From Mesodorylaimus sp. YZB2_4 (lineage: Eukaryota > Nematoda > Enoplea > Dorylaimida > Dorylaimidae): 64,000 bases of DNA. The stretch covers positions 1 through 64,000 of the forward strand of contig JASANH010001507.1 in assembly GCA_030248295.1 (NCBI GenBank). Reading direction: 5' to 3'. Each line of letters opens with the position of its first letter. The stretch's first letter is position 1. Made by a program: the position numbers and the translations under genes. Under the pieces are notes generated by a model. The model was given only the letters and a program-made list of their open reading frames with translations, was not told where the DNA came from and did not search any database. This document shows positions 47,214-57,587 of this stretch, one piece after another.

Positions 47214-48946
47214 ATGGATTTGGACGGGTCGTGGTACGACGGTGATTCGGCTATTGAAGTGTTCGAAACTTTGCGCGAACAAGAATTAGCGTTACCACAA
47301 TTGACAAAGGAATCTTCGGTAAGTTATACAGATCTAGCCAGCTACCAATGTTCGTATACCAACAAGCCCCTCAATGGGTGGGTTCGTCAAGAATCGGTGG
47401 GTTCATCAAGGAACAAGATCTAGATCCTTCAACCGTCCGATTCGGTTCAAACCCGTTCCTAGCGTTAACCTAAAGCGCTACAGTACAGTCAATGTATCGA
47501 TTTTTAAACTTGTTTCTCGATACCAACGTATTTTTAGTTCGTAAAACGCAGCGATGTGGTTAGCTGGATGGTACAAGTCGCGGAGGGGCTTTGTTATGAG
47601 TCGATGAACTACGTCCTTAGTGATCGCACGATCCACTTAGCCGTATATCTTTTCGATCGTTATATTCAGTGCCTGGATCCTCCTGTACAGTCAATTATTC
47701 TCGTAGCTGCTCAGGCAATGATCACAGCAGGTAGGCCCTGTGACTTCGTCTTCCTTGTCCACCCATTCTAGGCCAAGGGTATGGCTCTAGAGCCATTCTT
47801 TGGACTAGGGTTTTCGAAAGAAGTTTACTCACGGTGCTTCTCCATTTTTCTTTTTTGGAGGAAACGGGACGCGCATAACTGAATTTTTTGTAGCAAAATT
47901 CGAAGAACACGGCAAAGTGACGACGATTGCCGGTCGTGCGATTCGGTCCACTGTCGCTTCATTGCCGAACTCTTCGCTGAAAAACCTGTTGAAAGTGGAG
48001 CAGTCGATTCTTTCTGCGGTCAATTTTCGCTTATTGGTGCCAACTGCAGTTTCTTACGTCCCGTATTTTATTGGAATAACCGATGGTTTGGGCTCGACCG
48101 ACGAAACCTGCTATAATGTCAAGTGTACTCGAAAAACGAATATTGATCGTCAGCCGTCGCTCAAAGTTTCAAAAACGGTAACCAACGGGTACTTGTACTT
48201 ACCCGATATGTACTACTCGGGTGCTCAACGTCGAAAACCACGTTTTTGGAATTGCGAGTTCTTCGATTCTCTGGTCTACTTTTTCTGCAGACTCTCCTTG
48301 AAAGGTAACCTGTTCGATGAATGTTAAATCAGTGCTGAAGAACTCTGAATTTCAGGCACGGAATTCTGGCAATTCAGGTCGTCGCAAATCGCCGCAAGTG
48401 CGCTAGCGGCTGCGCGTTTTTGCATCAACGCTACTCCAACTTGGCCCGCAACCATGGCAGCTTTGACCAAATACTCACTTGACGATTTGTACTGCTGCGT
48501 TTACCTTTTGTTAAAGTAAGTGTGGGATCGTCGTTGCTAAAATCAAATTCAAGCAAGTCTAAATTTTTAGTGACTTCGACTGCGAGAGACGTCATAAAAA
48601 CGATTTATTCCCGGAACTGGCTCATCGTACTGATCTTACTTTGAACTTACTCCAGGCAGAGAAATCGCTTTTCTCTCCAGCATCTCCCGTTTCATCTTCC
48701 CATTCTGTAAAGATTGCGCCCTTGTCGCCTGCCGAATCTGGGGCTGCTTCGAAGCATTCGACCAACCAGCCCATTCTATTGATTATGCTGGATGGTGCGT
48801 TCGTGCCAGTCGTGCTGCCAGTGCCTTCACACAAGTACCCTGGTGGTCTCGGCGTATTAGCCACTGCTGCAGCGATGGTTACGCCTGCATCGATGGTTAA
48901 TAATAGGCCGACTCGTGCGAAAAAGTTGAGAACCGATGAGGGATAG
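47214..48946 (+). CDS. CCNJ: Cyclin J
   Basis: 414 aa. Exons are 47214-47318, 47538-47730, 47894-48304, 48356-48515 and 48571-48946. The first cyclin box reads RSDVVSWMVQVAEGLC, HLAVYLFDRYI and AAKFEE, then VEQSILSAVNFRLLVPTAVSY. The second box contains AASALAAARFCINATPTWPA and LTKYSLDDLYCCVYLLL; the (S/T)PTWP element is characteristic of cyclin J. The C-terminal 110 residues are Ser/Pro-rich and unstructured. I chose the ATG at 47214; the frame is open upstream to about 47100 without ATG, so an extra 5' exon remains possible. In Drosophila cyclin J acts in oogenesis. Confidence 0.85.
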
Positions 48947-50530
48947 TTTTGTAAGTATTGGGATGTCCGGTGGTGCATCACAATGTAAAGACCGTTTTTG
49001 GTGGTTGGGATTTTTTGTTATAAGTTAATTTGACTGGGCAACTTGGGTTCTTCGTTCTTAGATGTCACTGCTTTGTTTTGGGGTTATGTACGCTAGTTTG
49101 ATGTAATGTAGTTCGATAACTGACTTGATCGGTTCACATGGGTTTGTTTGTACGATTTATCTGTTATGTAACTTATGTAATTTCTGCGCTTAATGATGTA
49201 AAGGTTCAAGAGCGCAAAAGATAATGCATTCAGTACGTTGAATTCCAGTTAGGAGTGCGGGTTAGTGGTGTTACATGAGCTGCTGAGCAATGGTGCAGGT
49301 TGTCAGCTTATGCCGTCCGTGCATACTCGGTCTGATGTCAGCTATGTAAAAGACAGTACAGCATGCCCCCAGCAGCAGATGTGTGTGTGGGTTTGTGGGT
49401 TATGGAAGGCCAGCAGTCAAACCTAAGAAGGGTTGTGCGTGGATCAGCGCACACAGCAGCGTCATTGGTCGCAGAAATGGCTTGTGTTTGCATCATGCAG
49501 AATCATGCATGCACGGACCCAGCTTGCTAGACTTGTGACTAGGCATTTATAGTTAGGTCGCGATACCCGCGGGGGGGGGGGGGGGGGGGGGGGGGTATGT
49601 GTAGCCTAGAGACAAAGAGAAAGACTGACAATCGCCCTGATCGACGAATGGGTTCAGTTCTAAGCACTGCGCCACGTTCCTGTACTGGCCAAGCTCCCCC
49701 ATTCGGACAGTCGTAAAAACATGAGATGATTAGGATCGATAATGCGATCCTAGTCGTTGTCATCTTGCGCAATGCTAATATTCTGATGTCTATACCGTAG
49801 GTTCTGGGTCTGTGCTTGGCACTGCATGCTATTCAAGTTCAGCAGAAACAGTGACTCTGGTTCCATGAGACAGATCTATGCTTGCGCACATTGACACGAG
49901 GGCATCCTGGACTGCACCCAGACTTCCTTGTGAAACCGCTGGCCTAGTACGGTGATACTGGACTGGCGGGTTATGGTGTGGTCGAGATACAATCGCGATC
50001 ACGCAGCCCAAATGACGACCTTGGCTTTAGTTTATTTACCGAGCCACCACGCCGACAGGGAAGGGACTCACGCAAAGTGACAGGTCCGACTCCACTATTC
50101 GGTCCACTAAAGAATCACTGAGGGGCCGACGGAGGAGGGTCTTAATATGCGATCATCAGTCAGGGATATTGTATCACGACCTGACGTGTGCAGCTGCTGT
50201 CTTTACATCTCTACATCTCGCGATAAGACTTCCAAGTAAATGCCGCGGGTACGATGGTATGACCAGGGCGCTCCTGCATGCGCGTGACCGCGAGAATAAT
50301 CAAATATGCTTGCACCTGATCACGCAAAAGCTGTGACAGAGCCCAATAATGAGGGCTTATCATGGATAAGGTACCTCCGGAGGTACCTCATTTTTCGGGC
50401 CTTAGCTGCTAAATTTAATGGTCAACCTTAATTCCTTTTGAGGAACAGATCGCAGAGTTAATACCAGATTATCCAAGAGTTAATCCCGACTTAAAAACGT
50501 GTGCTTTCGAGAAACCGGGCCCTGGACTTC
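48947..50530. other. Intergenic region with a G25 tract and a 20-bp palindrome
   Basis: No gene supported. Holds an uninterrupted run of 25 G at 49571-49595, R3-like fragments near 49408 and 49903, and the perfect palindrome AGGTACCTCCGGAGGTACCT at 50369-50388. A segment at 50166-50193 recurs, diverged, at 54550-54577 (core CCTGACGTGTGCA), indicating another dispersed repeat. Confidence 0.5.
49571..49595 (+). repeat. Homopolymer G25
   Basis: Twenty-five consecutive G on the plus strand. Can form G-quadruplex structure; length may be inexact because such runs are error-prone in sequencing. Confidence 0.8.
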
Positions 50531-50542
50531 ACCTGCTTCTTG

Positions 50543-50770
50543 CAAGCAATTTTTCGGCATCGCGAATGAACAAGCTGAAAAGCACAATCACTACGACCAC
50601 CCAGAAGTAGCGCTCGACCAAGTTTGGTGCTCTTTTGCATTCTTCAAAACCTTGCGCAACGACGTGCTCGAGGAAAGTGTCCAAAAAAGTTGGTTCATTT
50701 TTTGGCTTCTCAGTGGACGCAGCCCTGATGTCATAGACGAAACAACAGCCGCTGCCTGAGTACGGTACGT
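50543..50770 (-). pseudogene. Orphan exon resembling a DEG/ENaC channel N-terminus
   Basis: On the minus strand an open stretch reads FLDTFLEHVVAQGFEECKRA, then a basic/polar turn, then the hydrophobic YFWVVVVIVLFSLFIRDAEK. A short amphipathic segment before the first membrane helix is the layout of degenerin/ENaC N-termini. The stretch is bounded by a plausible acceptor (TACTCAG, near 50763) and the donor GCAG|GTGAAG near 50526. No further channel exons (cysteine-rich ectodomain, second helix) are visible on either side, so it is a fragment, or an exon with very distant partners. Confidence 0.35.
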
Positions 50771-51080
50771 TTGTTTTCACGTATTATTCGTGCAGGTTCG
50801 AATCATTCATGCACAATGCAGTATAAATCGACGATATAGTACACCCGATAGCCACTTTTGCGGTGCATCTTCAAGTTGGTCACACTTAATCTGTATTGTA
50901 AAACGTGAAGTCGAACTTGCTGGATGCCCACAAGCAGTGTACTGCACTGCTCTGCTGGCTTTACATTATCACTATGGAAGATGGCAGAGCCGAGAGGGTC
51001 GTCATTCCGTGTGATTTCTGTCGTCTGGGGCGGTCGGTCGGTTGGTAACCTGGTTGTTCGTGAGTTGGTCGAGCGTCGAA

Positions 51081-52380
51081 ATGGGATCGAAGAAGGTGCA
51101 AGACGAGAAGAAGTTCATCGCCGTGGGTGAGGTGTTGGACGGTCGTTGGGAAAACGTGCGCGTGTTGGGCGAAGGTGGGTTCGGCGCAGTCTACGAAGTC
51201 AAAGGCATCGTCGAGGGAGAACACATGAACAAGCACTACGCCTTGAAGGTAAGCTGCCTTTGACAACTCTTCCTTGCTTCGCGGGTGTGCTTGCTGCCAC
51301 CACCCCCTTCCTCGGACCTCATCCACACTGGGCCATTTCTCTTAAGGTCGAAGCCAAGGACATCCCGGACTACATGAAGCTGCTGGCCATGGAACGAGAC
51401 GTGCTGCGGGCTCTGCGAGACATCAACGCCAAGCATTTCTGCCGCTACATCACGGTCGGGCAGACGGATCGGTTCCGGTTCCTGATCATGTCGCTGATCG
51501 GCAAATCGTTGGACGACCTGAAGAAAGCCGTCAGCCACGGTCAAGGACGCTTGAAACAATTCAGTCTGTGCTCGTCTCTGTTTGTGGGCATCGAGACGTT
51601 GGAGTCCATTCAAGAGTTGCACAAGATCGGGTAAGGGATCGCTTTTTCTCGAGTAGCTTCCGCTGGCGGACCTGATCTGTTTTAGGTACCTGCACCGGGA
51701 CTTGAAGCCAGCCAACTTCGCCGTGGGTCGCGAACCGGACACGCATCGCATCTACATGCTCGACTTCGGGATGTGCCGCAAGTACACCAGGCCCGACGGC
51801 TCGCATCGATGACCACGTGATCGATTGGGCTTCCGAGGAACAGTGCGCTTCGCATCGCCGGCCTGCCACAAGGAGGAAGAGCTGTCTCGTCGCGACGACC
51901 TGTGGTCCTGGCTGTTCATGATCGTTGACATCTCGGTCGGCAAGCTACCCTGGGACAGTCTGCAGTTCTTCGTAAGTCTATCTGAATTCCGTAGATTCCC
52001 TCCGAGTTGAATCTTCTCGTTCATTTCAGCGGGGCACGTCGCAGCAAGAAATGATGACCAAGATCGGCGAGTCGAAGGAGGCGTCGTTGGCGCAGCGAGG
52101 AAAGATCCTGCTGGAAGGCTGTCCGCGCGAGTACCAAGAGGCCTACGACCACACCATAACGCTGCAATACGCCGACGAGCCCAACTACGACCTCATCAAA
52201 CGCGCTTGGCAGGCGTGCCAGCAACGCAAAGGCTACACGGCGGACAGCCCGCTCGACTGGGAGCCGAAGGGCGAACATTTTTAGGCCGCGCAAGCCGTGC
52301 CCATGGCCACCATGATGGTCGACGATCGCGAGCGCGAGGCGATGCTCAAGAAGTCGTTCGAGGACAACAAGAAGAAGTGA
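51081..52380 (+). pseudogene. TTBK/CK1-family protein kinase interrupted by in-frame stops
   Basis: Exons are 51081-51248, 51347-51630, 51686-51971 and 52030-52284, with perfect splice phases. The kinase keeps the glycine loop LGEGGFGAVYEV, the lysine in [14 protein letters not shown] and LDFGMCRKY. The TTBK-style GFRGTVRFASPACH replaces the usual APE region. TGA at 51810-51812 falls where relatives have Arg ([12 protein letters not shown], then stop, then PRDRLGFRG); CGA to TGA would explain it. TAG at 52282-52284 may be the true end or a second lesion, because the frame runs on for 31 residues to TGA at 52378-52380, ending in FEDNKKK. No frameshifts are present, so it was inactivated very recently, is polymorphic, or the base is wrong. 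Family members in C. elegans include sperm-specific kinases. Confidence 0.8.
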
Positions 52381-54949
52381 GGCCGATGCTGTGATGAGTG
52401 ACGAGTGATGATCGTACGGTGCTGTGAACGTTGAGTGCGATCGTGGTCGTGTAATGTCGCCTTGCACGAGGGAAAACAGAGCTAACAGTCGTGATTGTTG
52501 CTTCTATCAGCAGGATCGTGAACACCACATCCAGACACCCTGTAATCCGCATTTTTGGGCGATCGGGAGATCGGTACTCTTCCTGGCTGGGAGACATCAA
52601 CCTCTCTGGTTGATGTTTCTAGGGCATGTATAGTCGCGAGACTAACCTGCCTCCAGTCGGGGTATTTGTTTTAGAGACTTCGGTCTCGACTATATCCCGC
52701 CGCCTTGGCGTGCTGGTTACAACTCTATAGAGCTAATCTGCAAGTATATCGCCCACCAGCGAACACAGTGCGTCTACCATTTTGTGAAGGGTTGAGCCCG
52801 AAAACTGGACAAGTCCATTTTTGCAGTATTGAGTTACCCTTCAGAAAGTTTTGATATGACTCTGAAATGTGGGAAATGATGGTATCTCAACCAGGTAAAT
52901 ATACGGGGCATGTCTGGGTGTTTTAGTTTTGCGATGGCACCTATGGTTTGCCCGCTACTTACCGATTAATCGATTTTAGGGGATGGACTTGTCCAGATTT
53001 TAAACGGAGTGTGTATACCTACTCTCTGTAATGCAGACGAATTCTTCATTCTTGCTAGCGACAGGGTTTGATATCAAAGTTATAAGGCCCTGTTTCCAGC
53101 ACTGCGTCTCACCAGTCTCTTATCAACTAATCAATAGCTCCAAGAAACTTTGAAATCCCGAATGGTCTTCTGCTTTTTCCTCCATGATCAACAGGCCTTT
53201 GGTCCACCATTCCACAAGAGGCAGTGATAATCTGTATTATCTGTATCACTGCTATCACCAACATTATCGCTATCACTTCCGACCATTTTTCCCTCCCCTC
53301 TTCTGTTTCTTCCGGCATTGGCTGGTGCTTGGTCCTTCCTGATTCAAGGCGACGTACCCATCTTCGCTTTCTTCATAATCGACCTCTTGATCACTAACTT
53401 CAGAATCATGGGGTCCATGATCTTCCAACTCTCTGTCTTCTTCTTCACAAGTGTCTCTTGCAGATGCAAAAATGTGTTCGCCTCTTCTCATGATCAAAGC
53501 ACCGAATGTTACATTTAAAATCGTTGTTCAGCTGCTGGGTCGAAGATGACCAAGGTCAGAAATTTCAGCGAAAATTGCGTACTTTCAGGAGTTAAATTTT
53601 CGAGTAATGTATGGACAGTGTCTGCGAATAATTCTGGATGGTGAAATAATCAGCAATTTTGCTCAAGCAGGGTTTTGACTGGGATGGTTTGACCCTGTGC
53701 AGAGCATGAACGAAATTTTCCCATAATAATACAGTACGTATGTAGAGAGCCGACTTTCCTATAAGCTTGCGGGCTAGCAGAGTGTTGCAGAGTGGCAGAG
53801 TGGCATAAAACTAGGCATAGCGGAGGCGAAAGGCATAACTAACGGGTATCATAAACAATGCTTGGCACTAAGGGTAAGCTTATTAGTCTAAAGAGTAATC
53901 GTGCTAACTGAATCATATGTCATGAATGCAGGTTCACTATACCCATATTCCCGGTGGGTCTAATCTCGCTAAAGGGTAATGCCCCCCCAGTACTAGCTCC
54001 GTGCAAGGGACCGATGGGCTGACGAGCCTCTATAACGCAACTGATGGACTCAATGTGTGAAATTTAGCAGCCAAATCCCTTTTGAATAGCTGAACAGTTT
54101 GACGATTTTGGCTCCTGCTGATGACTTTGACTAGCCTGTGGCCCACTATGCTATGGGTATATACTGCATGTTGTTAATGCAACTGTGTTATCTCGGAAAG
54201 TCGAACAGGGCTGGTTGCGGGTTGCTTGCTGTGATTGCGCATCAGTCTCGACTGATTCAACTGTTTCTGTGTAACGCCTGCGGCTGAGCGGGCGAGTGAG
54301 GAAGATTCAGGAAGAATTAGGGGCAACATACTGTGCTGTAGTCATGCAGGGTCTAGGGTGATTGGTCAAAAGCTGGTCTATTTTACAATGCCAGTCCGAC
54401 CCCATGTCTCGCAGGATAGGCTGCAATTTTGGATTTTCGAGCGTTGAGTGCAGCCGAACTGGAATCGTGCTCCGAAGAAAACGGATTCTCCCAAGGCTCT
54501 AACGGACTTGCCGAAGACGCAACTGACGGATGAGCAACTAAAGATAGTGTTGTATCGTGGCCTGACGTGTGCAACTAATGGAGCCTTTACTTTAAAGTTG
54601 AGCTAGCCAAAAAGAACCCAGGCCATACAAGTGCAAGCCCTTATATCCAGAAGTTCACGCAGTCCTGTAAAGGCGCGGCTAATCCACTTCCAGTATGAAT
54701 TGCACAGTGCCCACGCGGAATAGACATGACATCATGGGCGTGGCTAAATGGTCATTGGTTACAAGGAAACTATTATGCTACCATGAATAGGCTATGACTA
54801 ATGAGCCCAGGATTTATGGCGCCGGCGATGTAGGCAGGAATGAAAGCATAAAAAAGCATAAACTAATCCTGACTGAAGGTAAAACAGGTGCCCACACAAG
54901 ATGCGTCTGGTGCGTCTGGACTAAACCAAAACAAGTGCAATTGACAGTC
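52381..54949. other. Intergenic region with short inverted repeats and a transposase-like fragment
   Basis: No intact gene. An inverted pair CTGGACAAGTCCAT (52807) / ATGGACTTGTCCAG (52985) bounds about 190 bp. A stem TATAGTCGCGAGAC ... GTCTCGACTATA lies at about 52628-52696. The minus-strand frame 53273-53497 is very acidic and Ser-rich (SEVSDQEVDYEESEDGYVAL), then basic (RKKQKRGGKNGRK), like the N-terminus of piggyBac-derived proteins, but no transposase core follows. Confidence 0.4.
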
Positions 54950-56063
54950 GACACTCGAAAATCGAGCACACAACAGATAGTCAAGAAGATTAAGAAGGCC
55001 ATCAAAGAAAGTGCGGCCAACAAAGCACCATCTGACTTATTGAGTCAAGAAATCGCAACGTTGCTCAGTTGGGTCATGACCGTCTTCGAGAAACAGCCGA
55101 TGCGGAGATGTTCACGGTCAAATCGTCGACGTTCTACGCCTGTTCACCGATAACGGATGGCCGCCGCTAAAACGATATCTCTTCCTCGGTGAGCAGTCAT
55201 CGTTCCTAATAAGACCTGGTTGCCAAGTTGAGGCGAGCGCTGATTGATTTTCACTGATGCTTGCAGATGACTATGTGGATCGAGGTCCGAACAGCGTGGA
55301 CACGATCGTGCTTTTGTTTTCGCTAAAGCTCCGATTCCCCGACGATGTGTATCTCTGCTGCGTGGTAATCACGAAACAAAGCCAGTCAGTCCCGTACGGT
55401 TTCAAGGACGGGCTGCAATAACGATTCCCGTCAACAAGTGACCCCGATGGAAAACTGTTCGAAGTGGGCCCGAACTTGTGGAAATACTTCAACGTAAGAG
55501 TAGCTGGATTATTTTAATATTTTAATCATACGACTGTTTTAGAATGTGTTTGCGCAAATGCCCTTGGCGGGTCTGGTCGATGGGATGGTCCTGTGCATGC
55601 ATGGCGGTATTTCTCCCGACCTTGAAAGTCTGGATCAGATTCGCCAGATACCGAGGCCGCTGACCAAGACACCGCAGAAGGGACTCATAGCCGATCTGCT
55701 CTGGGCTGATCCAAAAGCGGGCGTTGGTGGTAAGCGGCCAAAAAACAAATCGATTCGGATATTCGCTGAGTGCGTCAAGTAGGATTCCAAGGCAGCAAAC
55801 GCGGTGCGTCGGTCGAGTTCGGGGAGAAGGCGGTGATCGACACGTGCGAGGAGCTACAGCTGGACATGATTTGCCGAGCTCATCAAGTAAATAGTCAATG
55901 TCTCTTGTCCCTCGTCGTGATATGGCCTTTTCAGATCGTCATGGACGAATTCTTCGCTGGTGGAAAATTGATCACGTTGCTCAGTGCTCCCGACTGCTGC
56001 AATTAGTACGAAAACGATGGAGGCGTTCTCTTTATTAGACAGGGTCTGGACTGCAAGGTCAAG
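54950..56063 (+). pseudogene. PP1-like (GSP-type) serine/threonine phosphatase relic
   Basis: Homology to PP1-type phosphatases runs across exons of about 54950-55188, 55267-55495, 55544-55730, 55790-55886 and 55936-56063, with recognisable splice sites. Landmarks in order: an N-terminal helix ending VFEKQP, the metal motif GDVHGQ, DDYVDRG (normally GDYVDRG), LRGNHE, MHGGISPDLESLDQI, DLLWADP, ICRAHQ and LLSAPD. Lesions: a frame change with loss of the usual segment before CGDVHG (about 55092-55102); a one-base frame change at about 55352-55358, before LRGNHE, and another just after it; TAA at 55419-55421; TAG at 56004-56006. The gene is dead beyond doubt. The family is expanded and sperm-enriched in nematodes. 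Confidence 0.85.
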
Positions 56064-56144
56064 GTGAGCCGCTTCAAAGGCCTGCAAGTTGTAGTAATAA
56101 TTTTGCTTTTTTTGTTTTAGCGATTGTTATCTTCGAAGCTTCGA

Positions 56145-56188
56145 GGCGATATTCCCTTCGAAAGGCCAGCTTTCAAGGGAATATCGCC
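56145..56188. repeat. Strong hairpin at the end of the phosphatase relic
   Basis: Arms GGCGATATTCCCTT (56145-56158) and AAGGGAATATCGCC (56175-56188) pair perfectly over 14 bp. Further pairing is possible in the GAAAG/CTTTC inner part, leaving a tiny loop. It lies in the exon-like sequence after a TTTTAG acceptor. Could be a short foldback insertion. Confidence 0.6.
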
Positions 56189-57587
56189 AACCGTAAGTCG
56201 AATTTCGGAAAACCAAAAATTGTAATATGTTCCTAGGTACAAAAGAATGCTCTGTGCAAAATATTAGAGGCGTCTGGCCAACTGGTCAGCAGTGGTCAGC
56301 GTCTAAAGTCCCGAATTTTTGTGTGTTAACGGAGCTGAGCGTTGAGAAAAACACGCAGAGTTCTTTCCAAACTAGGTTTTTGGGTTAACGGACAATGTGC
56401 TGGAGGTGATGAGCATGTGCCCTGCATCATGCATTTGAGTAAATCAATGTACCTGCCAGTCTGCCAAGTTCAGACCACTCAACAGGTGATGTATTGAGAG
56501 AGCACTCGAGCGAATTCTGAATCATTAACGAGCAGCATCAGTGAAAGTGAATGAAAGAAACTTGATATCTCTAAAAGCGAGCACTCCTCGCGACCATCCT
56601 CTCATGAGAACAATACAGTCACACAACAAGTCAACGTTCACCTGCAGAAAGTCGCTTCCGTCAAAGTCACATTTTGGGCGAAAATATTTGCTTCGTTTTT
56701 CATTTTTTTTCCTTTTCAAAAGTGATGGGCCGAATTATCTTGTGAGAGCCTGCTTACGTGCCTTCGTATGTTTGCGCACATTCAGTACGTACAGTAATGC
56801 AAGTCTCAACAGTCCTCGATCTTAGCCAGTGACAAATCCAAGTACCTGCCCTCCAGTCAACTCATGGGTGCTTTAAGTATGGACCAAAGGACGACGAGCT
56901 TTGAGGCCCCTTGAGAGTGAACTAATAAAGTCCCTTACTGCTTGCGTCAAATATGTGGACGAATGCCTGAAGCGTTCAAAGATAAGTTTCCCAGAACTGC
57001 GTGCCACACCCCAGTGTGCATTTGAGCAAGGAAACGGATATGCCGCGTTGGGAATTGCAAAATATTAAAAGCCGAGCATGCCCCCGGAGATCATAGCAGC
57101 CCGATGACATTTCGAGGCTTGCCCCTTTCCCAAGTTTTCACAAAACACCAGAAGTTCTGAATTCAGAATATGTAGTGCGCAATATTCGACTTTCGATATG
57201 TCTTAGCATCTATTCAAAATCATTGCGCATTAACTGTCATTTGTTTCATCGATGCCCTCGTCCGCCTCGATCTTTGGACTTTGTCCGAGTGGAAGATCCA
57301 GGCTTTGAGCGAGATAAAGATTGAACAAAGTGCTTGCAGCCATCACTCGAGCCAAGCAGAAGCTTCTCGGAACGGCTCGCTTTATTTTTTTTCTAGAGCC
57401 TCCTTCTGCCGAGACTAGGCGCCATCGCTGTTCGCCTACAAGGCACATACACACGACAGAGTTCATCGTTAACCATGCATTCCTCATGGCGAGCGCCAAA
57501 CACACATTGGCCACACAGCCAGGATCGCATGACAAGACAGAGAATGAGATCATCACGCAACACGCCTCGAATAACTTCCAGAGAAAG
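56189..57587. other. Intergenic region and possible USP48-like 3' part
   Basis: Nothing recognisable from 56189 to 57229. The minus strand 57230-57587 is open with several cysteines and could hold further exons of the ubiquitin-protease-like gene, but I could not join them convincingly. Confidence 0.35.
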
